From: Marinomonas rhodophyticola
Lineage (GTDB): Bacteria; Pseudomonadota; Gammaproteobacteria; Pseudomonadales; Marinomonadaceae
DNA length: 64,000 nt
Direction: 5' to 3'
Assembly (NCBI RefSeq): GCF_026113935.1
Contig: NZ_JAPEUL010000007.1
Location: 372,001 to 436,000 of the forward strand
Positions 47,950-57,615 of the stretch are shown here, in pieces. The position numbers were made by a program, and so were the translations under genes. The stretch's first letter is position 1. Each line of letters starts with the position of its first letter. Below the pieces are notes generated by a model. The model searched no databases, was not told where the DNA came from, and worked only from the letters and a program-made list of their open reading frames with translations.

Positions 47950-48956
47950 GTGAAAACCAAGGCGCAGAGTTAAGTTCCGTTCAAAAGGCAGCCGTACTTC
48001 TGATGTCGCTGGGGGAGTCGGACGCTGCGCAAATTTTGAAGCATATGGGGCCAAAAGAAGTCCAGAAGATTGGTCAAACGATGGCGCAGCTCTCCAATAT
48101 CCAGCGCCATCAGGTTGAAAAAGTCTTGGATGATTTTCTGGTGTTAGTGGGAGACCAAACGGGGTTAGGTTTGGGAGCGGATGGGTACATTCGAAATATG
48201 CTTCGCGAGGCGTTGGGTGAAGAGAAAGCGGGCAGTTTGATTGATCGAATTTTGCTTGGTGGTAATACGACGGGTTTGGATACCCTCAAATGGATGGAAT
48301 CGCGAGCTGTTGCGGATGTTATTCGTTATGAGCATCCGCAAATTCAGGCAATTGTTATTTCTTATTTAGACCCTGATCAAGCGGCTGATATCCTTGCCAA
48401 TTTTGATGAGCGAGTTCGTTTAGACATAGTGTTACGTGTGGCGGCTTTGGAAACAGTGCAGCCCGCTGCTTTGCAAGAGTTAAACAATATACTGGAACGC
48501 CAGTTCTCCGGAAATAATTCTACACAGTCAACCACTATTGGTGGTGTCCGCACCGCTGCCAATATTATGAACTTTATCGATAGCTCGGTAGAATCTGAAC
48601 TCATGGAGTCTATTCGTGATGTGGATGAAGATTTGGCGAATACTATTCAGGATTTGATGTTCGTCTTTGATAACTTATTAGACGTGGATGACCGCGGTAT
48701 TCAAGTAATTCTGCGAGAGGTAGAGTCTGAAACCCTGATTTTAGCGCTTAAAGGGGCTGATCCAGACATGCAAGATAAAATCTTTAAGAACATGTCATCT
48801 CGTGCGGCCGATATGTTGAGGGATGATTTAGAAGCAAAAGGTCCTGTACGGGTCAGTGAAGTGGAAGTGGCTCAAAAAGAAATATTGGCCGTGGCCAGAC
48901 GCCTTGCTGAGAACGGGGAGATAGTCCTCGGTGGCGGCGGTGAGCAGATGGTTTAG
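47946..48956 (+). CDS. fliG: Flagellar motor switch protein FliG
   Basis: 336 residues. The middle domain has the EHPQ motif (YEHPQIQAIVISYLDP). The C-terminal torque domain contains the charged residues that meet the stator (LLDVDDRGIQVILREVESETL). Overlaps fliF by four bases. Confidence 0.97.
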   Translation: MSENQGAELSSVQKAAVLLMSLGESDAAQILKHMGPKEVQKIGQTMAQLSNIQRHQVEKVLDDFLVLVGDQTGLGLGADGYIRNMLREALGEEKAGSLIDRILLGGNTTGLDTLKWMESRAVADVIRYEHPQIQAIVISYLDPDQAADILANFDERVRLDIVLRVAALETVQPAALQELNNILERQFSGNNSTQSTTIGGVRTAANIMNFIDSSVESELMESIRDVDEDLANTIQDLMFVFDNLLDVDDRGIQVILREVESETLILALKGADPDMQDKIFKNMSSRAADMLRDDLEAKGPVRVSEVEVAQKEILAVARRLAENGEIVLGGGGEQMV

Positions 48957-48963
48957 TTAGGTT

Positions 48964-49764
48964 ATGTCTGATAAACAGGAAAAAAGTGAGCGTAAGCTGA
49001 CAGCTTATGAGCGCTGGGAGCTTCCCCATTTAGAGAATAACGCGCCGCGTGAGCATTCTGGTCCTGCTATTCTTATTCAAAAAGACACCATGGTGACCAC
49101 GGAGGAAGTGGATCAGGATTCTTTGGTGTATGAGCCTCTTACGGCTTCGCAGTTAGAAGAAATTCGCAGTGCGGCTTATGATGAAGGTTTTATCCAAGGG
49201 GAAGAAGAAGGTCATAAAAAAGGCCATTCTGATGGATTTGCGAAAGGGGAAGTCGATGGCTTTGAAAAAGGTCATGAGGAAGGCCGGCTTTTAGGTATTG
49301 AAGAGGGAAAGGCTCAGGCTCGAGAAGTAGCCGAAGCGCAATTAGAGTCTATTGAAGCGTTATTAGCGAATATTGTAAAAGAAATTACATCGCCTTTAGA
49401 GGAAAGTCGTACCGCTGTTGAAGATGTCTTATATCATTCTATGGCGAGAATAGTTGAAAACGTTTGCCTTGCAAAAATGCAGCAAGAAGGGCATAAGGTT
49501 TTAAAAGAGCAGTTGACCCGAGTGTTTGATGAAATTGGTGAATATGAAGGCCGTGTACGGCTGAGATTGCACTCAAATGATATTGTGGTTCTAGAAGAAC
49601 TAGGCGTGAAAAGTAGACTCACCTTGCAAGTCGAAGCCGATGACTCTCTTGTTAGTGGCAGCTTTGTCATTGACTCTAAATCTTTTCATATTGATGGACG
49701 GCTTGAACAAAGGCTAGAAGCCGTTTGGGAAGAACTTCGTCACCTTTCATTACTTGATAGCTAG
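48964..49764 (+). CDS. fliH: Flagellar export ATPase regulator FliH
   Basis: Negative regulator and stator-like partner of FliI, 266 residues. A GxxxG-rich helix (about 70-118: [18 protein letters not shown], then [16 protein letters not shown]) is diagnostic, followed by a FliH/YscL C-terminal domain. fliI begins five bases after its stop. Confidence 0.93.
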   Translation: MSDKQEKSERKLTAYERWELPHLENNAPREHSGPAILIQKDTMVTTEEVDQDSLVYEPLTASQLEEIRSAAYDEGFIQGEEEGHKKGHSDGFAKGEVDGFEKGHEEGRLLGIEEGKAQAREVAEAQLESIEALLANIVKEITSPLEESRTAVEDVLYHSMARIVENVCLAKMQQEGHKVLKEQLTRVFDEIGEYEGRVRLRLHSNDIVVLEELGVKSRLTLQVEADDSLVSGSFVIDSKSFHIDGRLEQRLEAVWEELRHLSLLDS

Positions 49765-49769
49765 TTGTC

Positions 49770-51101
49770 ATGCCAACCCTTACCGAACGTCTTAGTAAAC
49801 TCAGTAGTGTGTCTGTGTCCGCGTTACCTCCGCAGCTTGAAGGGAAGGTTACCCGTATGGTTGGCTTGACCATGGAGGCGGTAGGCTGTGTGGTTGCTTT
49901 AGGCGATCGTTGTTCTGTTCAAGTTCGAAAAGATCGCTGGGTCGAATCAGAAGTGGTTGGCTTTACCGGTGACCTGACTTACCTAATGCCGACAGAAGCC
50001 ATTGAAGGGATATCGCCCGGGGCACGAGTTCGTCCTTTGCTTGGGGACAGTAGAATGCCAGTGGGGGATGAGTTATTAGGTCGCGTTGTGAATGGATTAG
50101 GCAAGCCACTAGATGGTAAAGGGCCTATTAAAACCAAAGATTCTGTGACACTGCATGGCACTGTTATTAATCCATTGCAACGTAAGCCAATCAGTGAACC
50201 TTTAGATGTTGGTATTAAAGCTATTAATAGCTTGCTCACTGTAGGTAAAGGACAAAGGTTAGGTCTGTTTGCAGGCAGTGGCGTCGGTAAGAGTATGTTG
50301 CTTGGTATGATGACAAAATTTACCGAAGCAGACATTACCGTTGTTGGTCTCATAGGGGAGCGGGGACGAGAAGTTAAAGAGTTTATTGATCAGATTCTTG
50401 GTGAAGAGGGGTTGGCTCGTTCTGTAGTCGTGGCTTCTCCAGCGGATGATTCAGCTCTTATGCGATTGCGTGCTGCTATGTTAGCTACCCGTATTGCGGA
50501 ATATTATCGAGATCAAGGTAAGAATGTGTTGTTATTGATGGATTCTTTGACGCGATATGCCCAAGCGCAGCGAGAAATAGCCTTATCCGTTGGGGAGCCA
50601 CCTGCGACAAAAGGTTATCCACCTTCCGTATTTTCTAAATTGCCTCAGCTGGTAGAACGTGCTGGTAATGGCTGCGAAGGTGGTGGTTCAGTGACGGCAT
50701 TTTATACCGTTCTAACGGAGGGAGATGATCAACAAGACCCTATTGCAGATGCTTCTAGGGCTATTTTGGATGGTCACATAGTGTTGTCTAGGCGTCTGGC
50801 AGAAGAAGGTCATTATCCTGCTATCGATATTGAGGCGTCGATCTCTCGAGCCATGCCTCATATCGTTAGCCAAGATCATTTGTACGGTGCTATGAGGGTG
50901 AAGCAGCTTTATTCTAAGTTCCAGCAAAATCAGGATCTTATTTCCGTAGGAGCGTATGCCAGAGGCAGTGATCCAGACTTGGATCAAGCGATTATACAAA
51001 TGCCTGAAATTCGTCTTTTTTTACAGCAGTCTCTAACAGAAAGTTTTACCATTGATCAGAGTCTGGGTGCGTTAGTCGCTGCGATGACAAAAGGGCAGTA
51101 G
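49770..51101 (+). CDS. fliI: Flagellum-specific export ATPase FliI
   Basis: 443 residues, type III export ATPase. Walker [16 protein letters not shown], Walker [30 protein letters not shown], and the ATPase beta signature [15 protein letters not shown]. Intact. Confidence 0.97.
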   Translation: MPTLTERLSKLSSVSVSALPPQLEGKVTRMVGLTMEAVGCVVALGDRCSVQVRKDRWVESEVVGFTGDLTYLMPTEAIEGISPGARVRPLLGDSRMPVGDELLGRVVNGLGKPLDGKGPIKTKDSVTLHGTVINPLQRKPISEPLDVGIKAINSLLTVGKGQRLGLFAGSGVGKSMLLGMMTKFTEADITVVGLIGERGREVKEFIDQILGEEGLARSVVVASPADDSALMRLRAAMLATRIAEYYRDQGKNVLLLMDSLTRYAQAQREIALSVGEPPATKGYPPSVFSKLPQLVERAGNGCEGGGSVTAFYTVLTEGDDQQDPIADASRAILDGHIVLSRRLAEEGHYPAIDIEASISRAMPHIVSQDHLYGAMRVKQLYSKFQQNQDLISVGAYARGSDPDLDQAIIQMPEIRLFLQQSLTESFTIDQSLGALVAAMTKGQ

Positions 51102-51233
51102 ACGAACACTTATAAAAACGTCTACCATTCTTTTTATTAACAAGTATTCTTTTGTAATCACTGAAATCATCCTTGTCTACTTGCTTTGGTTACGTTTATC
51201 ACTTGCTCAACGATCTCTATACAGGGGGAGGGA

Positions 51234-51665
51234 ATGAAGAAATCCCGTAGGATGCAAATTTTGGTTGATCTTGCTAAACGCAAAGAGGATGTCGCTGCCC
51301 AGCAGCTTGCTCGTGATAAAGCAAAAGTGCAGCATGATCTTAAAAAATTGAATGAGTTAAAAGATTACGCTGGGCAATATGAGTCAGAACGTAACCTCCT
51401 TGGGTTGAGTCCATACCTGACGACAAATTATCAGCATTTCGTTGACCGTGTTCAGCAGGCCATAGTTCAACAAGAAGCTGCCGTAGGTCGAGCGGAGCAG
51501 CAAGCGGATATGAGTATGCGTCGTTGGTTGCAAACTCGTACTAAAACAAAAAGTATGGATTGGTTAAAAGAAAAAAGCCACAAAGTAGAGTTGGCTGTTG
51601 AGGCAAAACAAGAACAACGTCAAAGTGACGAATTTGCCATGCGGCGTTTTTTGGACTCTATGTAA
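51234..51665 (+). CDS. fliJ: Flagellar export chaperone FliJ
   Basis: 143 residues, almost entirely coiled coil (KKSRRMQILVDLAKRKEDVAAQQLA through the basic tail). The ATG at 51234 has an excellent GGGGAGGGA site; the frame runs further upstream to 51186 without support. Last canonical gene before the unusual insert. Confidence 0.9.
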   Translation: MKKSRRMQILVDLAKRKEDVAAQQLARDKAKVQHDLKKLNELKDYAGQYESERNLLGLSPYLTTNYQHFVDRVQQAIVQQEAAVGRAEQQADMSMRRWLQTRTKTKSMDWLKEKSHKVELAVEAKQEQRQSDEFAMRRFLDSM

Positions 51666-51718
51666 CGAATGTTCAAACCTTATTTACATAACCGCTTAGT
51701 CTATTGCTAGAGTAAAAT

Positions 51719-53596
51719 ATGGCGCGACAGGATAATGGAATCATCGATTTGTCTTTGCCGATTTCGGAAATAGAAAAGGCGTTGTACAACTATGCCCATT
51801 CTCCTGAGCAAGGTTTAGAAGCGCTTCATTTAGCGCTTTTGTCTTTTCAAAAAAATACTCAGGTTAGTATTTCTTATGCAGACTATCACCACCGACTTTC
51901 TTCTTTTATTTCTGCAATTGAGCATCTTTTAGTTTCAGGTTCGCCGTATGTATCGCGTTACCATAAGGCTTTCTTCTCTTCGGCTGACGCGCTTGTTCAG
52001 GTGGCGATTGCATGTCAGTTAGGTGGGGGGCGTTCAGAGCAACTGTATTATTTATTGTCCATTGAGCGTTCCTGCTGGCAGGAAGTCGTGTCCGTTCTCA
52101 ATAAAGAAACAGTTTTGCCTAGTTACGTGAATTATCTGGCTCGACTAGGTGCTAGTCAATCTGAATCTATTAGCGTGGATGCCTATTTAATGGATCTTGC
52201 TCGTGTAGGGCAGGTTTCTTTTGATTTGGATACGGTCAACGATGGAAACGTAAATGGCCTATTTAGGTTAGTCAGTGCGCAGTCGCTGGAATGGCTTCAG
52301 ATGAAATACCCTCAATTACAATGGCAAGTAGCGTCAGTTAATGAGGATATGTCTTTAAGAACTTTATGCGAATTAAGTTTTTTGCCGATTTTTCAACATT
52401 CATCAATGCGGCGGGATGCCCGTTATCGGTTATTGGGTGAGTATGAAAAGACATTTGAGCGTCTATTTTATCAGCCTTTTAACAGACTATTCGCATCTGA
52501 CGATTGTATTTTTGAGTCACCGGATCGTTTGGTGCCTATTCCGCATGACTGCTCCCAGTTTAAACTTGATGATAATGCCAAATACTTTCCGTTACGCCAT
52601 GGTGGAATCTTTTATATCGGGTCCTGTTTACCAGAGCAGAGGTATTCAGAAATGGCCTATCTAAGTCGATTAGGGCGTGATTTTTTATCATGTTTTTTGT
52701 ACGAACTCGATACCAGCTTCGGGTGTTTTGTATTTGATCGTGAAGAATGCCTTGGCACTTATGCGGTTACTGAGCACCAGTTACGTCGTCATGAGGCATT
52801 GTTATTGTTTCGTGTGACCGCTGGTATTGAGGCTGAGGTGGTGTTGACGGCATGTTTATTGACTTCTGTTGATGTCGCATTTTGTTTATTGCCTCAGTGC
52901 ATTGATCAAGTCTTGGTGGTTAGGCAAGGAGGACAATACTTTGCCGTACCTTATACTGCGATACGTGATGTAGAAGGTGTGTGTTCTATTATGTCAACAC
53001 CACGAGCTTGGGTAAAAAATGTTTGGCTTAGTCGAGTGAATCGTCCGCTGATAGAGCCTTGGTTGTTCCGTTCGGATCGTCTGCCTACCACATCGATTGG
53101 GTCTGGAAAAGATAAATCACTGGGCTTTTCTAAGAATGGTTATTATTTTGGTAAGGTCTGTGGCAGGATGTTTTGGGTAGACGCGGAGTTGGTATTGGCG
53201 ATATTGCCGTATCAGCCGCCTTTTTCTGCTGTTTATATTGATAATGATAAATTCAGTTGGAAATCTTTTATTATTCATGAAGGTCATTGTTTTGATAAAG
53301 TGCTCTCGAGAGATTTTGTAAGTGATGGGGGCGGGTCGGCAGGTGGGAAAGGAGGTTTCTCCATGATCCTTGGCGGTATGGGGGAGTCCATTGTGTTGCC
53401 TTTTGAGTTTTGTGACTGGGGGGCTTCATTGCCCAATGCTCATTATGTTCGAGAGTTTGCTTCGTTTTTGGAACTGTTTTGTTGTAGCGATGAGAAACGT
53501 CATTTGATGTCCTTACAAGAGGATGCGGTGATGATTGATAAAAAGAATTTTTTGTCTTTTGTTGCTGGCTTATCAGCTTCTTTATCATTAGTTTAA
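51719..53596 (+). CDS. Unrecognised 625-residue protein in the flagellar locus, weak CheW-like C-terminal half
   Basis: I do not recognise this protein. It has no signal peptide or membrane segment. Residues about 10-130 are predicted helical bundle (EIEKALYNYAHSPEQGLEALHLALLSF). The middle is rich in aromatics and cysteine (DFLSCFLYELDTSFGCFVF). In the C-terminal half two stretches resemble the start of CheW-like domains, QVLVVRQGGQYFAVPYTAIRDV and YYFGKVCGRMFWVDAELVLA, followed by beta-rich sequence and a Gly-rich loop (SDGGGSAGGKGG). No histidine-kinase or receiver motifs are visible. It starts 53 bases after fliJ with a weak SD and is followed 15 bases later by the membrane sensor gene, so the two are probably co-expressed. 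Possible role: scaffold or coupling protein for that sensor; this is inference. Confidence 0.6.
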   Translation: MARQDNGIIDLSLPISEIEKALYNYAHSPEQGLEALHLALLSFQKNTQVSISYADYHHRLSSFISAIEHLLVSGSPYVSRYHKAFFSSADALVQVAIACQLGGGRSEQLYYLLSIERSCWQEVVSVLNKETVLPSYVNYLARLGASQSESISVDAYLMDLARVGQVSFDLDTVNDGNVNGLFRLVSAQSLEWLQMKYPQLQWQVASVNEDMSLRTLCELSFLPIFQHSSMRRDARYRLLGEYEKTFERLFYQPFNRLFASDDCIFESPDRLVPIPHDCSQFKLDDNAKYFPLRHGGIFYIGSCLPEQRYSEMAYLSRLGRDFLSCFLYELDTSFGCFVFDREECLGTYAVTEHQLRRHEALLLFRVTAGIEAEVVLTACLLTSVDVAFCLLPQCIDQVLVVRQGGQYFAVPYTAIRDVEGVCSIMSTPRAWVKNVWLSRVNRPLIEPWLFRSDRLPTTSIGSGKDKSLGFSKNGYYFGKVCGRMFWVDAELVLAILPYQPPFSAVYIDNDKFSWKSFIIHEGHCFDKVLSRDFVSDGGGSAGGKGGFSMILGGMGESIVLPFEFCDWGASLPNAHYVREFASFLELFCCSDEKRHLMSLQEDAVMIDKKNFLSFVAGLSASLSLV

Positions 53597-53611
53597 AAGT
53601 GATTATAGATT

Positions 53612-55504
53612 ATGAATACACGACATTTACCGTTTGGTGCGCCACGAAAAGAACTGATTAGTGGTTTGCAGAAAGGCGTTGTTATTGTGTTGTTTGTGTT
53701 GCTATCGACTTTTGCTGGCATGTATTTTCTGGTGAATGGCAATGTAGAACGACAGAATGTCCAGCAAGGAAGGCTAGGTGAATTATTAGGGTTGGTGCAT
53801 AGCGCAGAGGAGCATTGGCTGCAATGGCTATTAGTTGAAGACCGCCAAACTCATGACTCTAATAATGATTCTTTGTACTCTCCTAGCTATTTGCATCAGA
53901 TGTTGGTCAGCGAATATAAGTTGATTGAGCTTAATCTTAAGCGTTTTGAGTCTACGCTTGGAGCGGATATTGCGTCATCTCTTGCGTTATTAGATACGTT
54001 ATCGCAAAGAGAGTTAAACACGTCTTCTTTGACGAATGAAGAGCGGAGTGAGATTTATCGTGCTTTTGAAACCTTAGAGGAAATCAGTGATGGCTTGCTA
54101 CAAGTTCGTGTTGATGTTGAGTATGAGCGTCGGGTGTTTGCTGATCAGTTAATTTGGATGCATGTTGTGCTCTTCTCTGTGCTTGCCATGTCTATTTTAG
54201 CATTGTCTATTCGATTTGGCCGTCAGTTGCGTTCTGGTTTTTCTGCTTTGCATTACGTGGTTGATCATCGAAAGCGCGGGCATGCTTCCGTGTTTCCTTC
54301 CCGTAATGTGGTTGATGAATTTACCGATTTAAGCCATTTGGTGGATAACGAATTGGCATCACGAGATTTCGATATCAAGCAAAAAAGTGACAATCTCAAC
54401 TTAATCGAAAAAGCATTGGCCGAAGTTGATGAACCGTTTTTGGTCACCAACCAACAGGGAGATATTGCTTGGTTAAGCGCAGGAGCTGAGCGACTGTGGT
54501 TCCGCAATACAGCGGTGTTTGAGTCTTTGTTTGGTATCGATGCTGGTTTAGATGATCCGACAGGAGAACGTATTACGGATTCGATTTTATTGTCTGATGT
54601 GGCATTAAAGTTAAACTTACAAGGTGGCGTGTACTGGTTAAGCGTTGTTTCTTTTGTATCTGATAGCGCGGTTGAGGTGGAAGACTTGCAACGTTTTATT
54701 GCTATTCGCTCAAAATCAGACACCGCAGAACTGGATATCTTGCACCACAGTTTGAAATTACTTGAGCAAGATGTATGGGATGCGCCTATTCGCGTATTGC
54801 GCCAAGAGTCTCCTTATGCAGGTTTTGCGATCTCTTTGGAGACGATGCGTCAAAAAGTGACGTCACTGTTCGATCTCCTTAATGCCGCCACAGTGCGAAC
54901 ACATTCCGTTGAAAAAATTACTAAATTACAACAAATAGCATCCCTAATTGACGAAGAAACAGATCACAATGAAGTATCAGTGAAAGAGCTAGTTTCGGTG
55001 GATTCCTCCTCTCTTGAAGGTGTGAAGGTTGAGCTGAATACTATTGCTTGGCTTTCGGGGCAAGTTAGAGACTCTTTTATATTGGGTTATGAATTGGTCT
55101 TGCAGCGTCTAGCGTTAGTTGAGAAAGACCTATCATCCGATGTGTTTCTGTTAGGCGAGGTTGATCGTTATCTAAATGAAGTGCGTGCAGGAGTATTAAA
55201 TAGTCTTGCTGCAACGGAAGGTGAAAGCGAAGCAGTTCGTCGTCGCTTTGCTGTAGATATAGAGCACGATATTAGTCAGGTTCAAGAGCAAATTGAAGGT
55301 ATGAAGTCTATGGCTGCCTCAACTTTGTCTCTGCTGGAGTCAGATCGAAGCGTAGGCATAGCTCGTTTAGAGAGAGCCAGAGAATCTGTTTCTGAGATGA
55401 TTGAGCGCATTCATGTTGTAATGGCGAAAATGCCGCCTGATGTATCCATTGATGATGAAGATACATCAACAAAAAAATCTAATGATGAGTGGAATGGCTT
55501 GTAA
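53612..55504 (+). CDS. Two-TM, PAS and coiled-coil membrane sensor, MCP-like but without signalling tip
   Basis: 630 residues. TM1 at about 23-42 and TM2 at about 184-203 bracket a 140-residue periplasmic helical domain. The cytoplasmic part has a HAMP-like connector (FGRQLRSGFSALHYVVDH), a PAS-like region (about 265-375: VDEPFLVTNQQGDIAWLSAGAERLW) and a long C-terminal helical region to about 600. That layout is chemoreceptor-like, but the conserved MCP hairpin (NxxALNAxxEAARAGE) and any kinase or GGDEF domain are missing. Its output must therefore go through another protein; the neighbours (CheW-like protein, STAS, PP2C regulator) are the obvious candidates. Start ATG 53612; an acidic tail precedes the stop. 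Confidence 0.65.
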   Translation: MNTRHLPFGAPRKELISGLQKGVVIVLFVLLSTFAGMYFLVNGNVERQNVQQGRLGELLGLVHSAEEHWLQWLLVEDRQTHDSNNDSLYSPSYLHQMLVSEYKLIELNLKRFESTLGADIASSLALLDTLSQRELNTSSLTNEERSEIYRAFETLEEISDGLLQVRVDVEYERRVFADQLIWMHVVLFSVLAMSILALSIRFGRQLRSGFSALHYVVDHRKRGHASVFPSRNVVDEFTDLSHLVDNELASRDFDIKQKSDNLNLIEKALAEVDEPFLVTNQQGDIAWLSAGAERLWFRNTAVFESLFGIDAGLDDPTGERITDSILLSDVALKLNLQGGVYWLSVVSFVSDSAVEVEDLQRFIAIRSKSDTAELDILHHSLKLLEQDVWDAPIRVLRQESPYAGFAISLETMRQKVTSLFDLLNAATVRTHSVEKITKLQQIASLIDEETDHNEVSVKELVSVDSSSLEGVKVELNTIAWLSGQVRDSFILGYELVLQRLALVEKDLSSDVFLLGEVDRYLNEVRAGVLNSLAATEGESEAVRRRFAVDIEHDISQVQEQIEGMKSMAASTLSLLESDRSVGIARLERARESVSEMIERIHVVMAKMPPDVSIDDEDTSTKKSNDEWNGL

Positions 55505-55534
55505 TATCTTCCACTCTTACTTAAGGAGTAGGCT

Positions 55535-55837
55535 GTGGTTGAAAGTTTTTTTGATAAAAAAACAGGGTGCTTGACCATTAAGATTGATGGTCGATTTGAT
55601 TACAGCTGCCATAAAATGTTCAAGGAAGCCTTTGCGAGCGTCACTACAGCCACATCTTATGATGTAAATTTAGCAGATGTGGTCTACTTAGACAGTTCTG
55701 CCCTTGGTATGTTGTTGTTACTAAGAGATCATGCTGGTGGGGATAAGGCTCAAGTTCGTTTGCTTTATGCCAATGGCGCGGTGATTGATATTCTTAAAAT
55801 TGCAAACTTTCATCGCCTTTTTAATATTACCGAGTAG
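55535..55837 (+). CDS. STAS-domain anti-sigma factor antagonist
   Basis: 100 residues, a single STAS domain (RsbV/SpoIIAA type). The phosphorylatable serine lies in VVYLDSSALGMLLLLRD. AAGGAG before the GTG start is strong. It precedes by six bases the PP2C/HATPase regulator, the usual partner pair (HsbA-HsbR of Pseudomonas, CrsA-CrsR of Shewanella). Expected role: bound and phosphorylated by the kinase domain, released when dephosphorylated. Confidence 0.88.
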   Translation: MVESFFDKKTGCLTIKIDGRFDYSCHKMFKEAFASVTTATSYDVNLADVVYLDSSALGMLLLLRDHAGGDKAQVRLLYANGAVIDILKIANFHRLFNITE

Positions 55838-55843
55838 TGTTGT

Positions 55844-57553
55844 ATGGAGCAAATTTTAACCATATTGATTGCTGATGATAATCCGTCTGATCGTATTCTG
55901 TTAAAAGCGATTTTGAGTCAATTTGGGCATAAAGTAGTGTCTGCTGTCGATGGGCAAGATGCAATTGATAAATTTGATCCTCATACTATTCAGTTAGTAT
56001 GTTTAGACATTAAGATGCCTCATAAAGATGGTTGGGAAGCTGCCTTTGAGATTCAGCGTATTGCTGGTGATGTTTTTGTTCCTATTATTTTTCTTTCTGG
56101 TGTGTCTGATCCTATTGCCTTGTCTAATTGTTTGAGAATTGGGGGAACAGACTTTATTTCCAAACCTTATAGTCCTGCTCTTATAACCGCAAAGTTAAAT
56201 GCCATTGTGCGTTTATTGGTTATGCAAAAAAAGCTTGAAGAACAACGCGATGCGATGCGTACATACAATGAACAATTGCTTAATGACCAAGACATCGCAA
56301 AGGTCGTTTATGAAAATATAACGCATTCGAATTGTTTGAAAGACCCTGCTTTATCTACTTTCCATTATGGAACTCATACTTTTAATGGCGATGTTATTTT
56401 AGCGGCTTATAAACCTAATGGTGGAATGCACCTATTACTGGGGGATTTTACCGGTCACGGACTGTCTGCCGCCATTGGTGCATTACCCCTCGCTGATATT
56501 TTCTTTGATTGGACAAAGAAAGGGTTTCTGATGCGTCAGATTATTCCGGAAATAAATGCGCGTCTTAAACGTATTTTGCCTGCTAATATGTTCTGCAGTG
56601 CTGTATTTATTGATATCAAGGTCAACGATAAAAGTATTGAAATTTGGAATGGTGGTTTGCCTGACGTGTTGTTTTTTTCTGAAAAAGCGAGTCAGCCAAT
56701 CCGTTTTCCCTCAAAAAATTTGCCTCTGGGGGTATTGTCTCCAGATGCCTTTGAATGCCAAATCGATCCCATCTCTTTTCGCCCAGGAGATAGATTGATG
56801 GCATTTTCTGATGGTGTTTATGAAGCCCAAGATGCATCTGGACAGATGTTTTGTCATTCTATTCTCAATCCACTTTATCAAGGACATATTGACGCTGATC
56901 ATTCAGTAAATTGGCTGATTGAGCAGTTAGAGCAAGAAGGGGTATTGAAAAACCCTCATGATGATATGTCCTGTCTTAGTGTCCGTCTTGATGCCAATAT
57001 TGGGATTGACTCTTCAGAACGAGAGTATTCATTAGCGCATCATGAAGCGCCCGCAGATTTTTCCTTTGAGTATGTTTTAAACGCCCATTCTCTGAGGAAC
57101 ACAGACCCGTTGCCTTATGTGTTGCAAATACTGACAACAGTGCCAGGATTAAGCAGCTTTTCAAGTCAGATATTTATGATTTTATCTGAATTATACTCAA
57201 ATGCACTTGAGCATGGTGTTTTGCAGCTTAACTCGGAAAAGAAGAGTTCAAGCGATGGTTTTTCAGAATATTATGAGGAACGTGAAAGTCGTTTGGCTAA
57301 ATTGACTAATGGCTACGTTAAGATTTCAGTGAAAGTAACGTCGGATAATCATCGCCGAGCACTTGTTTTGTATGTAGAAGACAGTGGCTCAGGGTTTGAT
57401 TTTAAGCGCGTGAATTTCGATATATCCAATACGGAGTTATTGTATAATCGTGGCTTGGCCTTATTGGATCAGCTTTGTTCTAAGTTGGAGTTTTCCAAGG
57501 GAGGGCGAGCTGTGACCGCTTATTATGATTGGCAAGTGGGTTTGGATAGTTAA
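55844..57553 (+). CDS. Receiver - PP2C phosphatase - HATPase regulator (HsbR/CrsR-like)
   Basis: 569-residue partner-switching regulator. Receiver domain about 5-125 (IADDNPSD, phospho-Asp in VCLDIKMPHKDGW, LSGVSD, SKPYSP). SpoIIE-type PP2C phosphatase about 190-385 with metal-binding LLLGDFTGHGLSAAIG, RLMAFSDGVYEA and NPHDDMSC. HATPase about 430-565 with ILSELYSNALEHG, VEDSGSGFDF and NRGLALLDQLC. All catalytic motifs look intact. It should both phosphorylate and dephosphorylate the adjacent STAS protein according to receiver state. The sensor kinase acting on the receiver is not adjacent. Confidence 0.9.
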   Translation: MEQILTILIADDNPSDRILLKAILSQFGHKVVSAVDGQDAIDKFDPHTIQLVCLDIKMPHKDGWEAAFEIQRIAGDVFVPIIFLSGVSDPIALSNCLRIGGTDFISKPYSPALITAKLNAIVRLLVMQKKLEEQRDAMRTYNEQLLNDQDIAKVVYENITHSNCLKDPALSTFHYGTHTFNGDVILAAYKPNGGMHLLLGDFTGHGLSAAIGALPLADIFFDWTKKGFLMRQIIPEINARLKRILPANMFCSAVFIDIKVNDKSIEIWNGGLPDVLFFSEKASQPIRFPSKNLPLGVLSPDAFECQIDPISFRPGDRLMAFSDGVYEAQDASGQMFCHSILNPLYQGHIDADHSVNWLIEQLEQEGVLKNPHDDMSCLSVRLDANIGIDSSEREYSLAHHEAPADFSFEYVLNAHSLRNTDPLPYVLQILTTVPGLSSFSSQIFMILSELYSNALEHGVLQLNSEKKSSSDGFSEYYEERESRLAKLTNGYVKISVKVTSDNHRRALVLYVEDSGSGFDFKRVNFDISNTELLYNRGLALLDQLCSKLEFSKGGRAVTAYYDWQVGLDS

Positions 57554-57571
57554 ACAAGATTGGTCATTAAA

Positions 57572-57588
57572 TTGGCCTTGCAATTGCA
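57572..57588 (+). promoter_or_regulatory. Sigma-54 promoter upstream of fliK
   Basis: TTGGCCTTGCAATTGCA contains the invariant GG-N10-GC spacing plus TTGG and TTGCA flanks of the -24/-12 consensus. The predicted start is near 57600, 16 bases before the fliK ATG. It would place fliKLMNOPQR under FleR or a FleQ-type activator. Confidence 0.75.
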
Positions 57589-57615
57589 TACCATTCTCCA
57601 TTGTCGGAGAAAAAT

